DNA of 64,000 bases from Paracoccus aminovorans. GTDB taxonomy: Bacteria; Pseudomonadota; Alphaproteobacteria; Rhodobacterales; Rhodobacteraceae. A model generated the notes under the pieces. The model had not been told where the DNA came from, made no database searches, and saw nothing but the letters and a program-made list of their open reading frames with translations. The stretch spans positions 1,040,021 to 1,104,020 of the forward strand of contig NZ_KQ955208.1 in NCBI RefSeq assembly GCF_001546115.1. Direction: 5' to 3'. Positions 38,846 through 48,005 of the stretch are shown here, piece by piece (positions within the stretch are counted from its first letter, which is position 1; the number at the start of each line of letters is the position of its first letter). The translations under genes and the position numbers were made by a program.

Positions 38846-41011
38846 ATGCGCCGCATCTTCAAGACCACAACCGCGCTTGTGGCTTGCCTGTCCATCATCA
38901 CCCCGCAGCTTGCCCTGGCCCAGGACCAGCAAGCGCAGGACGGCCAGCAACTGATCCTGCCCAAGCAGAAGAAAAACCAGTCCGAGGAAGGCCAGGCGCA
39001 AAAGCCCGAACAACAGCAGCAAAACCAGCAGCCCCAGCAAAAGCCCCGCGCCGAGCGGCAGGCCAAGGAGCAGCCGCAGCAGCAAGAACCCGCCCAGGCC
39101 GAGCAGCAGCAGGAGCCGCGCCGGCAGGTCCAGCCCCGGCAGGAAGAGCCGCAGCCTGGAAAGCCCGCCGCAGGGCAGGACGCCCCGCAGGCCAAGCAGC
39201 AGCAGGCCGCCGAACCGGCCCGGGCGCCTGAGGAGAAGCCCGCCGTGACTCAGGCGCAGGAACCCGCTCCGAAACCGCCGGTGGTCGAGGCCGAGACGCC
39301 CCGAGCCAAGCCGGCCGATGCCGATCAGGCCGCCGGCCGCGCCGAGCAATTGCGCGAGGACGCCCAGAAGCAACCCGCGACCAAGCCCGACAGTGCCAAG
39401 TCCGTGACCACCGCCGACCCCGCCCCCGACCGCAAACCGGACGAGCCGCAACGCGACCAGCCCTCGGTCCAGGCCCGGCAACCGGCGGCCGAGTCCAAGG
39501 ACATGCCTGACGCGGCGGCGTTGAAGGAACGGCTGGAAGCGCGCGACCAGGACCAGCCCGCTCCCGGCCAGCCCCAACCCGGCGAGGCCGCGCAAAAGCC
39601 CGAACCGCGCCGCCAGCAGGCCGATGGCGAGCAGCAGCGCCGGCAGGACGGTCAGCAGCAGACCGGCGAGGATCAGCCGCGCCAGGAGCAGGCCAGCGAC
39701 CAGCAGCAGCGCCGGCAGGACGACCCGCAGCAGGCCGGCCAGGACACGCCCGCGGCTCCCGGTGCGGCCGAACTCGCCCGGCGCCTGCAAGAGCAGCAGC
39801 AGGATCAAGCAAGCGGCCAGCAACAGGACCAGCAGGGCCAACCCGGCCAGCCGCAACCTGGCGAGGTCCAGGCGCCCGAGGCCCGGGTGACCCCGAACGA
39901 GGTCGCCAAGCGCGCCGCCGAGAATCCGCCGCCGGTCGCCGCCGCGGCGCTCGCCGCCGCCGGGGCGCAGGAGCAGCAGCAGCAGGGTCAGGTGGACGAG
40001 GTGCAGATCACCAAGGACAACGCCCGCCGCTCGGACCAGGATTTCGAGAACGCGATCATCCAGGGCCTGAACGGCGACCAACAGCGCGAGGACCAGCGCA
40101 GCGAGGCCCGGCGCGACGATGATGACGACGACGACAACCTCAAGGACATCGGCAAGCTGCTGCTGGCCGGCGCCGCCGGCTTCGCGGTCGGCAAGATGCT
40201 GTCGAACGACCGCCAGGTGGCGCTGAACACCGGCGACCGCGTCGTCGTGACCCTGCCCGACGGCAGTCAGCAGGTGATCAAGGACGACAATGCGCTGCTC
40301 TACCAGCCCGGCTCGAACGTGCGGACCGAGACCTTCGACGACGGCTCGACCCGGACCACGGTCGTGCGCGAGGACGGCAGCCGCGTCGTCACCATCCGCG
40401 ATGCGAACATGAACATCCTGCGCCGCACGCTGGTGCGCGCCGACGGCAGCGAGACCCGGCTGATCGACGATACCGCGGCGGAACCGGTGCGGATCTCGAC
40501 CCTGCCGGCGCCGCCGCCGGTCGAGATCAGCCGCGGCCCGCTGGACGAGGCCGCGCTGCGCGAGGCGCTGCGCCGCGAGGCCAATGTCGACCGCCGCTTC
40601 ACCCTGGGCCAGATCCGCGACATCCCCGAGGTGCGCGCGCTGGTCGCCCCGGTGAACGTGCCCGAGATCACCTTCGAGACCGGCTCCTCTGCGATCACGC
40701 CCGACCAGGCGCAGCAGCTGGCCACCTTGGGCAAGGTGATCCGCGACAGCGTCGACCAGAACCCGGCCGAGATCTACATGATCGAAGGCTATACCGACGC
40801 CGTCGGCTCGGACGCCGCCAACCTGGCGTTGTCGGACCGGCGCGCGGAATCGGTGGCGCTGGCGCTGACGGAATATTTCCAGGTGCCGCCCGAGAACATG
40901 GTGGTCCAGGGCTATGGCGAGCAGTTCCTGCTGGTGCCCAGCGAAGGCGCCGAGCGCGACAACCGCCGCGTGGCCGTGCGCCGGATCACCGATCTGATGG
41001 AGCAGAACTGA
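38846..41011 (+). CDS. OmpA-domain protein with long glutamine-rich disordered region
   Basis: A 721-residue protein. The signal peptide ends near residue 25 (QLALAQ). About residues 26-400 are low complexity, extremely rich in Gln, Pro, Ala, Glu and Arg (many QQQ and PQPGE-like runs). A run of seven aspartates follows near 425, then a short hydrophobic segment (about 436-453). The C-terminal 115 residues are an OmpA peptidoglycan-binding domain (ITFETGSSAITPDQ, GYTDAVGSD, LSDRRAESV). It should be envelope-anchored, with the disordered arm spanning the periplasm. ATG after GGAAGGGACCGAC. A well-formed terminator follows. The family is known in Rhodobacterales but its role is unclear. Confidence 0.85.
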   Translation: MRRIFKTTTALVACLSIITPQLALAQDQQAQDGQQLILPKQKKNQSEEGQAQKPEQQQQNQQPQQKPRAERQAKEQPQQQEPAQAEQQQEPRRQVQPRQEEPQPGKPAAGQDAPQAKQQQAAEPARAPEEKPAVTQAQEPAPKPPVVEAETPRAKPADADQAAGRAEQLREDAQKQPATKPDSAKSVTTADPAPDRKPDEPQRDQPSVQARQPAAESKDMPDAAALKERLEARDQDQPAPGQPQPGEAAQKPEPRRQQADGEQQRRQDGQQQTGEDQPRQEQASDQQQRRQDDPQQAGQDTPAAPGAAELARRLQEQQQDQASGQQQDQQGQPGQPQPGEVQAPEARVTPNEVAKRAAENPPPVAAAALAAAGAQEQQQQGQVDEVQITKDNARRSDQDFENAIIQGLNGDQQREDQRSEARRDDDDDDDNLKDIGKLLLAGAAGFAVGKMLSNDRQVALNTGDRVVVTLPDGSQQVIKDDNALLYQPGSNVRTETFDDGSTRTTVVREDGSRVVTIRDANMNILRRTLVRADGSETRLIDDTAAEPVRISTLPAPPPVEISRGPLDEAALREALRREANVDRRFTLGQIRDIPEVRALVAPVNVPEITFETGSSAITPDQAQQLATLGKVIRDSVDQNPAEIYMIEGYTDAVGSDAANLALSDRRAESVALALTEYFQVPPENMVVQGYGEQFLLVPSEGAERDNRRVAVRRITDLMEQN

Positions 41012-41034
41012 GGCTTACGGTCAAAACAGGGCTG

Positions 41035-41066
41035 AACAGGCGCGGGAAACCGCGCCTGTTTTCTTT
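41035..41066 (+). terminator. Strong rho-independent terminator after OmpA-domain gene
   Basis: A perfect 11-bp stem AACAGGCGCGG / CCGCGCCTGTT with GAAA tetraloop, followed by TTCTTT, 23 bp past the stop codon. Confidence 0.93.
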
Positions 41067-41161
41067 GGGTTGCCAAGGCCATGGGTCGACGGCCTCGGTG
41101 AACAGCGCAGGACGCAACCGCCCCGTCTTTCGGCCGGGGCTGCTGTGGCGTTGGGCGCAGG

Positions 41162-41550
41162 CTAGTCGATCAGGTCCAGCCGGCGCTCGATTCACTCGAC
41201 CCGCTGGGCGAGTCAGGCAGGCTGTCGTCATAGCGCCCCAGCATGGCCGCGCTATGGGCGTTGTGCTCCCGCGTCATAGCCGCGAGATCGTCCAGCCGGG
41301 TGCGCGTGAGTTGGGCAGGTTGTCGGGCATCACAGCGCCCCACCAGCCGCCGCACCAGCAGAGTCTGGTGCCAGATGCCGGCCCTCGGCTTCGAGCTTCA
41401 TGCGCTCGGCGTCCAGCGCTGAGCTTGCGGGACAGTTTCTCCATGGCCTCGACGAGAGCCGAGGCCGGGCGGGCTGCTGGCGAGTTGTCGCAGCCGGCCT
41501 TTCAGCTTGGACGGCACGCGCCGCGGTCTCCGGCGTCGGGCCAGGCTCAT
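41162..41550 (-). pseudogene. Frameshifted remnant of a small basic/coiled-coil protein gene
   Basis: Within the 723-bp gene-poor stretch 41012-41734 the minus strand carries coding-like pieces in successive frames. MSLARRRRPRRVPSKLKGRL starts at 41550, followed by PASALVEAMEKLSRKLS (frame +1), LDAERMKLEAEGRH (frame +2), LDDLAAMTREHNAHSAAMLG (frame 0) and LAQRVE-stop-IERRLDLID (frame +2, ending TAG at 41162). This needs at least three frameshifts plus a nonsense codon, so I read it as one decayed gene of about 128 codons. Its family is unknown to me. The rest of the stretch shows only hairpins and an inverted repeat. Confidence 0.4.
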
Positions 41551-41609
41551 CTGCGGGCCTCAGGTCAGCTTGGAGCCAAGGCTTGCATTGGACCCCGATC
41601 CCGCAGATG
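41548..41609. repeat. 10-bp inverted repeats bounding a 62-bp segment
   Basis: CATCTGCGGG (41548-41557) and CCCGCAGATG (41600-41609) are perfect inverted copies 42 bp apart, at the 5' edge of the decayed gene. They could be a hairpin or the ends of a tiny mobile relic. Too short to decide. Confidence 0.4.
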
Positions 41610-41701
41610 TGCGCCGCTGGCGAAACCGGGGGTTGGGAAGGCGTGCCTCACCGCGGCGCAGGACAGGTCCGCGTTTTCACGCCCGCAAATATCCGGGGAC
41701 C

Positions 41702-41727
41702 GGCGCGGCGGCCGATCACGCCGCGCC
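41702..41727. terminator. GC-rich hairpin downstream of the hydroxypyruvate isomerase-like gene
   Basis: GGCGCGGCG / CGCCGCGCC, a perfect 9-bp stem with an 8-nt loop, lies 8 bp past the stop codon of the leftward gene. It lacks a U-tract. Confidence 0.55.
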
Positions 41728-41734
41728 CGGGGTC

Positions 41735-42499
41735 CTATCCCTCGGCCAGGGCCGCGCGCAGCGAGTACAGATGCGCCGCCGGTGGCTGCGTCGGGCGATA
41801 CTCCAGCCCGACCGCCGGGCAGCCGGCATCGCGGAACCGGCGCAGGATCTCGGGCGCCGGCTCGGCGCGGGCGGGGACCGAGGCGGCCTGGACATGGCCG
41901 ATCAGCGGCCTGTGGCGCAGCAGCGCCTTGGCCGCAGCGGGGGCGCCAAGCTCGGTCGCGACGTGGAACCAGTCGAACATCACCCGCAGGCGCGGGCCGA
42001 TCGCCTCGGCCAGCTCCAGTGCGTCGGCGAGCCGCGACAGGTGATAGCCCGGCATCGCCTGCGGGCAGAGCGGCTCGATCAGGATCAGCCGGTCGGTGGC
42101 GTCGATGGCCCGGCGCAGGTTGGCGCGATAGGTCGCGGCATCGGTCGCGCCCTTGCCCGCCAGCACATGGATCGCCGGCGCGCCGACGCATGCGGCGGCG
42201 GCATGGGCGGCGGCGAGATCGGCCATGAAGCCGGCCTCTTGCCCCGGCAGCGCGGCGCGGCCGGCCGTCTCGCCCATATGCGCGTTGATCCCGCCCATGC
42301 GCAACCCCAGGCGGGCCAGCAGCGCGGCGACGGCGGGCGCGTCCTCGCGCTGCAATTCGTCGTGGAACTCGACCCCGTCGAAGCCGGCGGCGGCGGCGGC
42401 CTCGATGCGCTGCGCGAAGGGCAGGTCGGTGAACAGAAAGCCGGTATTGGCGAAGAGCGCCATGCCCCCGCCGCTCCGGTCAGGCACGTCTGCGGACAT
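41735..42499 (-). CDS. hyi: Hydroxypyruvate isomerase-like TIM-barrel protein
   Basis: A 254-residue xylose isomerase/AP endonuclease-2 superfamily protein. MALFANTGFLFTDLPFAQRI, GFDGVEFHD and NLRRAIDATDRLILIEPL match the Hyi/OtnI group that interconverts hydroxypyruvate and tartronate semialdehyde. The usual metal-site DxYH is here DWFH. The ATG at 42499 has GAGG/GGAG in front; homology would also allow 42463. It follows the formate dehydrogenase operon by about 60 bp on the same strand and could be its last gene. Confidence in the precise reaction is moderate. Confidence 0.7.
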   Translation of the reverse strand: MSADVPDRSGGGMALFANTGFLFTDLPFAQRIEAAAAAGFDGVEFHDELQREDAPAVAALLARLGLRMGGINAHMGETAGRAALPGQEAGFMADLAAAHAAAACVGAPAIHVLAGKGATDAATYRANLRRAIDATDRLILIEPLCPQAMPGYHLSRLADALELAEAIGPRLRVMFDWFHVATELGAPAAAKALLRHRPLIGHVQAASVPARAEPAPEILRRFRDAGCPAVGLEYRPTQPPAAHLYSLRAALAEG

Positions 42500-42557
42500 G
42501 TCGCGCTCCTCGGGAAACCTGCCGCGGGCTTACAGGCGCCGCAGCGGGCCGGCAAGG

Positions 42558-42782
42558 TCAGGCCGCGGCGCTCACGCGGACGAAGGCCGCGGCCTCGCGC
42601 ACGATGGGATCGGCCTCGGCGCCCTGGTTGATCAGCGCCACGAAGTCCTGGCGCAGCTGCGGCGACCAGTTGTCGTTGATATGGGCGGCGACCGCCTCGG
42701 CCGGCGGCCGGCCAGGCTGGCTGCGGAAGAAATCCGCCATCTGCTTGGCCATGTGGATCAGCTTCATCGTGTCGTAGTGCAA
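42558..42782 (-). CDS. fdsD: NAD-dependent formate dehydrogenase delta subunit
   Basis: A 74-residue FdsD protein (KLIHMAKQMADFFRSQPG, AVAAHINDNWSPQLRQDF). FdsD is needed for assembly or stability of the cytoplasmic FdsABG formate dehydrogenase. The start is a TTG at 42782 supported by GGAG 8 bp upstream and by the family length; an ATG at 42767 is an alternative. It lies 3 bp after fdhD. Confidence 0.88.
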   Translation of the reverse strand: MHYDTMKLIHMAKQMADFFRSQPGRPPAEAVAAHINDNWSPQLRQDFVALINQGAEADPIVREAAAFVRVSAAA

Positions 42783-42785
42783 GGC

Positions 42786-43586
42786 TCAGGCTCCGGCAAT
42801 GCGGTCGGGGTGGGTGTAAAGGTCGAAGCTCGCGCCGCGGGCGCGGGCGATCAGGGTGATGCCGGCGCTTGCGGCCCAGTCCAGTGCCAGCCCGGTCGGG
42901 GCCGAGGCGCCGATCAGCACCGGGGCGCCCAGCCGCGCGGCCTTTTGCACCAGATCCACCGACAGGCGCGAGGACATGACGATGGCGCCCTGCCCGGCGT
43001 CGGTTCCGGCCCGCGCCAGCGCGCCGGCCAGCTTGTCCAGCGCATTGTGCCGGCCGACGTCCTCGCGCACCAGGGCGGTGCGGCCGTTCCAGAAGGCGGC
43101 GCCATGGATCGCCGGCGTGTCGCGGCGCAGGACCTGCCCCGCATCCAGCGCCGCCATGGCGCGGGCCACGTCCTGCGGCGGCATGCGCCAGGCCGAGGCG
43201 ACCGGCACCATCTTCGGCAGCGCCGCGGCAATGCTGTCGACGCCGCACAGCCCGCAGCCGACCGGCCCGACCATGCTGCGCCGGCGCTCGGCCAGACCCG
43301 CCGCCAGGCCGGGGCGCAGCCACAGCCGCGCCTCGCGGGCGGGGAAGCCGCCGGCCTCGACCTCGGCCTCTTCGAAATCCTGCACATCGGCGGGGCTGGC
43401 GATCAGCCCCTCGGTCAGCGCGAAGCCCACGGCAAAATCGCGCAGGTCGCGCGGCGTCGCCATCAGCACCGCCTGGCTCATGCCGTCGATGACCAGGGCC
43501 ACCGGCACCTCTTGCGGCGCGGGCGGCGGGGCGGCGTGGCGCCAGCCCGTGCCGTCCCAGCGCATGACGCCCGTCACGTCGCGCAT
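42786..43586 (-). CDS. fdhD: Formate dehydrogenase accessory sulfurtransferase FdhD (FdsC)
   Basis: A 266-residue FdhD-family protein that transfers sulfur to, and inserts, the bis-MGD molybdenum cofactor of formate dehydrogenase. The essential CGLCG motif has C111 and C114. EDVGRHNALDKLAGA and SSRLSVDLVQKAARLGAPVL bind the cofactor. It starts 1 bp after the fdsA stop. In soluble NAD-dependent systems this gene is also called fdsC. Confidence 0.93.
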   Translation of the reverse strand: MRDVTGVMRWDGTGWRHAAPPPAPQEVPVALVIDGMSQAVLMATPRDLRDFAVGFALTEGLIASPADVQDFEEAEVEAGGFPAREARLWLRPGLAAGLAERRRSMVGPVGCGLCGVDSIAAALPKMVPVASAWRMPPQDVARAMAALDAGQVLRRDTPAIHGAAFWNGRTALVREDVGRHNALDKLAGALARAGTDAGQGAIVMSSRLSVDLVQKAARLGAPVLIGASAPTGLALDWAASAGITLIARARGASFDLYTHPDRIAGA

Positions 43587-43587
43587 G

Positions 43588-46467
43588 TCACTCGGCTGCG
43601 GTGGGCAGGATGCGGCGCGACAGTTCGGAATGGGCCTGATACTCCTCTTGCCAATCCGACGGGCCGTTCGAGGGGCTGACCTGCACCGCCGTCACCTTGA
43701 ACTCGGGGCAGTTGGTGGCCCAGTCGGAATTGTCCGTCGTGACCACGTTCGCCTGGGTCGTCGGGTGGTGGAAGGTGGTATAGACCACCCCCGGCGCCAC
43801 GCGATCGGTGATATGCGCGCGCAGCGTCGTGTCGCCCGAGCGCGAGGCTACCCGCACCCAGTCGCCCTCGCGCACGCCCCGGTTCTCGGCGTCCGAGGGA
43901 TGGATCTCCAGGATATCCTCGGGGTGCCAGGCGACGTTGTCGGTGCGCCGGGTCTGGGCGCCGACGTTGTATTGCGACAGGATCCGCCCGGTGGTCAGCA
44001 GCAGCGGGAAGCGGGCGCCGGTGCGTTCCTCGGTCGCGACATATTCGGTGTGGATGAACTTGCCCTTGCCGCGCACGAAGCCGTCGATATGCATGACCGG
44101 CGTGCCCAGCGGCGCGGCCTCGTTGCAGGGCCATTGCACCGAGCCCTCGCGTTCCAGCAGCTCGAACGAGACGCCGGCGAAGCTGGGCGTGGTCAGGGCG
44201 ATTTCCGCCATGATCTCGCGCGGGTGGGTATAGGTCCAGTTGCCGCCCATCCGGTTCGCCAGCATCTGGGTGATTTCCCAGTCCTCATAGCCGTTCTTCG
44301 GCGTCATCGCCCGGTTCACCAGGTTGATGCGGCGTTCCGCATTGGTGAAGGTGCCGTCCTTTTCCAGGAAGGACGAGCCCGGCAGGAAGACATGGGCATA
44401 GTTCGAGGTCTCGTTCAGGAACAGGTCGTGGACGATGACGATGTCCATCGCGGACAGCGCGCTGGTGACATGGCGGGTGTCGGGGTCCGACTGCACAATG
44501 TCCTCGCCCTGGCAGTAGAGACCACGGAAGCGGCCGGCCAGCGCCTCGTCGAACATGTTCGGGATGCGCAGGCCCGGTTCCGGCGACAGCTCGACGCCCC
44601 AGGCGCGTTCATAGATCGCCCTGGTCTCGGGGTCCGAGACATGGCGGTAGCCCGGGTATTCGTTCGGGAACGAGCCCATGTCGCAGGAGCCCTGCACGTT
44701 GTTCTGGCCGCGCAGCGGGTTCACGCCGGTGCCGGGCTTGCCGATATTGCCGCACATCATCGCCAGGTTGGCGATGGCCATGACCGTGGTCGAGCCCTGC
44801 GAATGCTCGGTCACGCCCAGGCCGTAATAGATGCTGGCGCGCGGCGCCCTGGCATAGGCGCGGGCGGCCTGGCGGATCAGCTCGGCCGGAACCTTGCTGA
44901 GCTTCTCGACCTCTTCCGGGGCGTGCTTGGGGTCCAGCACGAATTCGGCATAGTCCAGGAATTCGTCCCAGTCGCAGCGCTCGCGGATGAAGGCCTCGTC
45001 ATAAAGCCGCTCGGCCACGATCACATGCGCCAGCGCGGTGACCACGGCGACGTTGGTGCCCGGGCGCAGCGGCAGGTGCAGCCCCTGGCCCATATGCGGG
45101 GTCTTCAGCAGGTCGATCTCGCGCGGGTCGATGACGATCAGCGAGGCGCCCTCGCGCAGCCGCTTGCGCATGCGCGAGCCAAAGACCGGATGCGCGTCGG
45201 TCGGGTTGCAGCCGATGACCAGCGCCAGGTCGGTTTCATCGACCGAATCGAAGTCATGCGTGCCGGCCGAGGTGCCGAAGGCGGTCTTCAGCCCATAGCC
45301 GGTCGGCGAATGGCAGACCCGGGCGCAGGTGTCGGTGTTGTTGTTGCGGAAGACGGCGCGCGCCAGCTTCTGCACCAGATAGGTTTCCTCGTTGGTGCAG
45401 CGCGACGAGGTGATGACGCCGATGGAATTGACGCCGTGATCGGCCTGCGCCGCGCGCAGCCGGCCGGTCGCGAAATCCAGCGCCTCGTCCCAGCTCACCA
45501 CCCGCCAGGGATCGGTGATCTTCTCGCGGATCATCGGCTCCAGCTTGCGTTCCTTATGCGTGGCATAGCCCCAGGCAAAGCGGCCCTTGACGCAGCTGTG
45601 GCCGTGGTTCGCCTTGCCCTCCTTGGAGGGCACCATGCGCACCACCTCCTCGCCGCGCATATGCACGTCGAAGGAACAGCCGACGCCGCAATAGGCGCAG
45701 GTGGTCTTGACGACATGCTCGGGCGTGCCGATCTCGATCACCTTGTTCTCGATCAGCGTCGCGGTCGGGCAGACCTGCACGCAGGCGCCGCAGCTGACGC
45801 AATCCGACGACAGGAAGCTGTCCGAGGCCATCCCGGCCGAGACGCGGCTGTCGAAGCCGCGGCTTTCGATGGTCAGCGCGAAGGTGCCCTGCACTTCCTC
45901 GCAGGCGCGGACGCAGCGGTTGCAGACGATGCATTTCGCCGGGTCGAAGGTGAAATAGGGGTTCGACTGGTCCTTGGGCCGCCATTCCGGGTTCGGCCCC
46001 TCGGCGTCGCGCCTGGCGAAATGGTTCTGCCCCGGCTCATAGCGCACCTCGCGCAGCCCGACGGCGCCGGCCATGTCCTGCAATTCGCAGTCGCCGTTGG
46101 CGGCGCAGGTCAGGCAGTCGAGCGGGTGGTCGGAGATGTAGAGCTCCATCACCCCCTTGCGGATCTGCGCGATCTCGTCGGTCTGGGTATGGACGACCAT
46201 GCCTTCGCCCACCGGCGTCGTGCAGGAGGCGGGCGTGCCGCGCATGCCGTCGATCTGCACCACGCAGAGCCGGCACGAGCCGAAGGCGGTCAGGTGGTCG
46301 GTGGCGCAGAGCTTCGGCACCGAGATCCCCGCCACGGCGGCGGCGCGCATGACGCTGGTGCCGGCGGGAACGCTGACGGGAATGCCGTCGACGGTCAGGT
46401 TGACGATGACATCCGACTTGACCGCCGGCGTGCCCATGTCGCGGTCGGGAATGATGAAGTCTTTCAT
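43588..46467 (-). CDS. fdsA: NAD-dependent formate dehydrogenase alpha subunit (molybdenum)
   Basis: A 959-residue catalytic subunit oxidising formate to CO2. The N-terminal [2Fe-2S] site is C54/C65/C68/C82, a His-ligated [4Fe-4S] site is H114/C118/C121/C127, two further ferredoxin-type clusters follow (CIVCNRCVRAC and CVSCGACVQVCP), and a proximal cluster (CAYCGVGCSF) begins the bis-MGD domain. The molybdenum-ligating cysteine is C385 in ARVCHSPTGYG; selenocysteine is not used. The start overlaps the fdsB stop (ATGA). It is cytoplasmic and passes electrons to FdsB/FdsG and NAD+. Confidence 0.96.
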   Translation of the reverse strand: MKDFIIPDRDMGTPAVKSDVIVNLTVDGIPVSVPAGTSVMRAAAVAGISVPKLCATDHLTAFGSCRLCVVQIDGMRGTPASCTTPVGEGMVVHTQTDEIAQIRKGVMELYISDHPLDCLTCAANGDCELQDMAGAVGLREVRYEPGQNHFARRDAEGPNPEWRPKDQSNPYFTFDPAKCIVCNRCVRACEEVQGTFALTIESRGFDSRVSAGMASDSFLSSDCVSCGACVQVCPTATLIENKVIEIGTPEHVVKTTCAYCGVGCSFDVHMRGEEVVRMVPSKEGKANHGHSCVKGRFAWGYATHKERKLEPMIREKITDPWRVVSWDEALDFATGRLRAAQADHGVNSIGVITSSRCTNEETYLVQKLARAVFRNNNTDTCARVCHSPTGYGLKTAFGTSAGTHDFDSVDETDLALVIGCNPTDAHPVFGSRMRKRLREGASLIVIDPREIDLLKTPHMGQGLHLPLRPGTNVAVVTALAHVIVAERLYDEAFIRERCDWDEFLDYAEFVLDPKHAPEEVEKLSKVPAELIRQAARAYARAPRASIYYGLGVTEHSQGSTTVMAIANLAMMCGNIGKPGTGVNPLRGQNNVQGSCDMGSFPNEYPGYRHVSDPETRAIYERAWGVELSPEPGLRIPNMFDEALAGRFRGLYCQGEDIVQSDPDTRHVTSALSAMDIVIVHDLFLNETSNYAHVFLPGSSFLEKDGTFTNAERRINLVNRAMTPKNGYEDWEITQMLANRMGGNWTYTHPREIMAEIALTTPSFAGVSFELLEREGSVQWPCNEAAPLGTPVMHIDGFVRGKGKFIHTEYVATEERTGARFPLLLTTGRILSQYNVGAQTRRTDNVAWHPEDILEIHPSDAENRGVREGDWVRVASRSGDTTLRAHITDRVAPGVVYTTFHHPTTQANVVTTDNSDWATNCPEFKVTAVQVSPSNGPSDWQEEYQAHSELSRRILPTAAE

Positions 46468-48005
46468 TCTGCGGCCTCCCGGTAGGTGTTGGCGGGTCGG
46501 GGTGCGCCCCGTCCGCTGAAATCGTCAGGGAAATGGGTCAGGGCCGACATCACCGGGAAGGGCGCAAAGCCCCCCAGCGCGCAGAGCGAGCCCCATTTCA
46601 TCGTGTTGCACAGGTCCTTCAGGATCGGAATGCCGTCCTGGTCGCCCTGGGCGATGCGGTCGATGGTTTCGACGCCGCGGATCGAACCGATGCGGCAGGG
46701 CGTGCACTTGCCGCAGCTTTCGACGGCGCAGAACTCCATGGCGAAGCGCGCCAGCTTGAGCATGTCGGCGGTATCGTCAAAGACGCTGATGCCGGCATGG
46801 CCCAGCAGCGCATCCTTGGCGCCCAGTTCCTCATAGCCGAAGGGCACGTCGAAATTCCAGTGCGGCACATAGGCGCCCAGCGGCCCGCCGACCTGCGCCG
46901 CCTTGACCGGCCGGCCCGAGGCGGTGCCGCCGCCGATCTCGTTGATGATATGGCCCAGCGTCATGCCGAAGGCGGCCTCGAACAGCCCGCCGTATTTCAC
47001 GTTGCCGGCGATCTGGATCGGGATCGTGCCCTTGGACCGCCCGATGCCCAGCTTGGCGTATTCCGCGCCGCCATGCGCCAGGATCCACGGCACCGAGGCC
47101 AGCGAGATGACGTTGTTGACCACCGTCGGCCGGCCCAGGAAACCCTCCAGCGCCGGGATCGGCGGCTTGGCCCGCACCACGCCGCGCTTGCCTTCCAGGC
47201 TGTTCAGCAGGCTGGTCTCCTCGCCGCAGACATAGGCGCCGGCACCGGTGCGCACTTCCATGTCATAGACGTGGCCCGACCCCAGCACCGACTGGCCCAG
47301 GATGCCGGCCTGGCGGGCCTTGCCGATCGCGGCCTCCATGTTGCGGATCGCGTCGGGATATTCGCTGCGGATATAGACATAGCCCTGGACGGCGCCGACG
47401 GCGATGCCGGCGATGGCCATGCCCTCGATCAGCACCAGCGGATCGCCCTCCATCAGCATGCGGTCGGCGAAACTGCCCGAGTCGCCCTCGTCCGCGTTGC
47501 AGACGATGTATTTGCGCGGCGCCTGCGCGCCGGCCACGGTCTTCCACTTGATGCCGGTCGGGAAACCGGCGCCGCCGCGGCCGCGCAGACCGGATTCGGT
47601 CACGTCGGCGACAATGGCCTCGGGCCCGATCTCGACGGCGCGGCGCAGGCCCTCCAGCCCGCCATGCGCCTGATATTCCTCGACCGAGAACGGATCGATG
47701 ACGCCGACGCGGGCAAAGACCAGTCGCTGCTGCGCCTTCATCCAGGGCAGTTCCTCGACCGGCCCCAGGGCCAGCGGATGCGCGGCGCCGCTGCGCAGCG
47801 CCTCGACCAGCCCGGGCACGTCGCCCGCCTCGACCGGGCCATAGCCGTAGCGCACGCCGTCGCGCTCGACCTCGACCAGCGGCTCCAGCCAGATCATGCC
47901 CCGGGTGCCGTTGCGGGTGACGGTGAAATCCGCGGCCAGCGCGGCGGCCACCTCATCGGCGCCCAAGGCCTTGGCGGCCGCGTCCAAAGGAACCCAGATC
48001 CTCAT
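46464..48005 (-). CDS. fdsB: NAD-dependent formate dehydrogenase beta subunit (NuoF-like)
   Basis: A 513-residue diaphorase subunit with FMN, NAD+ and a [4Fe-4S] cluster. GRGGAGFPTGIKWK (from residue 142) binds FMN/NAD, CNADEGDSGSFADR follows, and ESCGKCTPCRIGS plus DLCNTMKWGSLCALGG hold the cluster. The first 85 residues are a ferredoxin-like extension as in other FdsB. ATGA overlaps join it to both fdsG and fdsA. Confidence 0.95.
   Translation of the reverse strand: MRIWVPLDAAAKALGADEVAAALAADFTVTRNGTRGMIWLEPLVEVERDGVRYGYGPVEAGDVPGLVEALRSGAAHPLALGPVEELPWMKAQQRLVFARVGVIDPFSVEEYQAHGGLEGLRRAVEIGPEAIVADVTESGLRGRGGAGFPTGIKWKTVAGAQAPRKYIVCNADEGDSGSFADRMLMEGDPLVLIEGMAIAGIAVGAVQGYVYIRSEYPDAIRNMEAAIGKARQAGILGQSVLGSGHVYDMEVRTGAGAYVCGEETSLLNSLEGKRGVVRAKPPIPALEGFLGRPTVVNNVISLASVPWILAHGGAEYAKLGIGRSKGTIPIQIAGNVKYGGLFEAAFGMTLGHIINEIGGGTASGRPVKAAQVGGPLGAYVPHWNFDVPFGYEELGAKDALLGHAGISVFDDTADMLKLARFAMEFCAVESCGKCTPCRIGSIRGVETIDRIAQGDQDGIPILKDLCNTMKWGSLCALGGFAPFPVMSALTHFPDDFSGRGAPRPANTYREAAE

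Noticed and set aside
38930..39900. The CAG-rich stretch as a tandem DNA repeat or CRISPR-like array.
   Set aside because: No fixed repeat unit or spacer structure; it is a low-complexity glutamine-rich coding sequence.
38711..40081. A 456-codon minus-strand frame encoding long leucine runs, looking like a membrane protein.
   Set aside because: The leucine runs are only the reverse complement of CAG glutamine codons in the Gln-rich OmpA-domain gene.
42856..46485. A 1209-codon open frame on the plus strand opposite fdsA.
   Set aside because: It is the mirror of fdsA in very GC-rich DNA, has no recognisable domain, and fdsA is unambiguous on the other strand.
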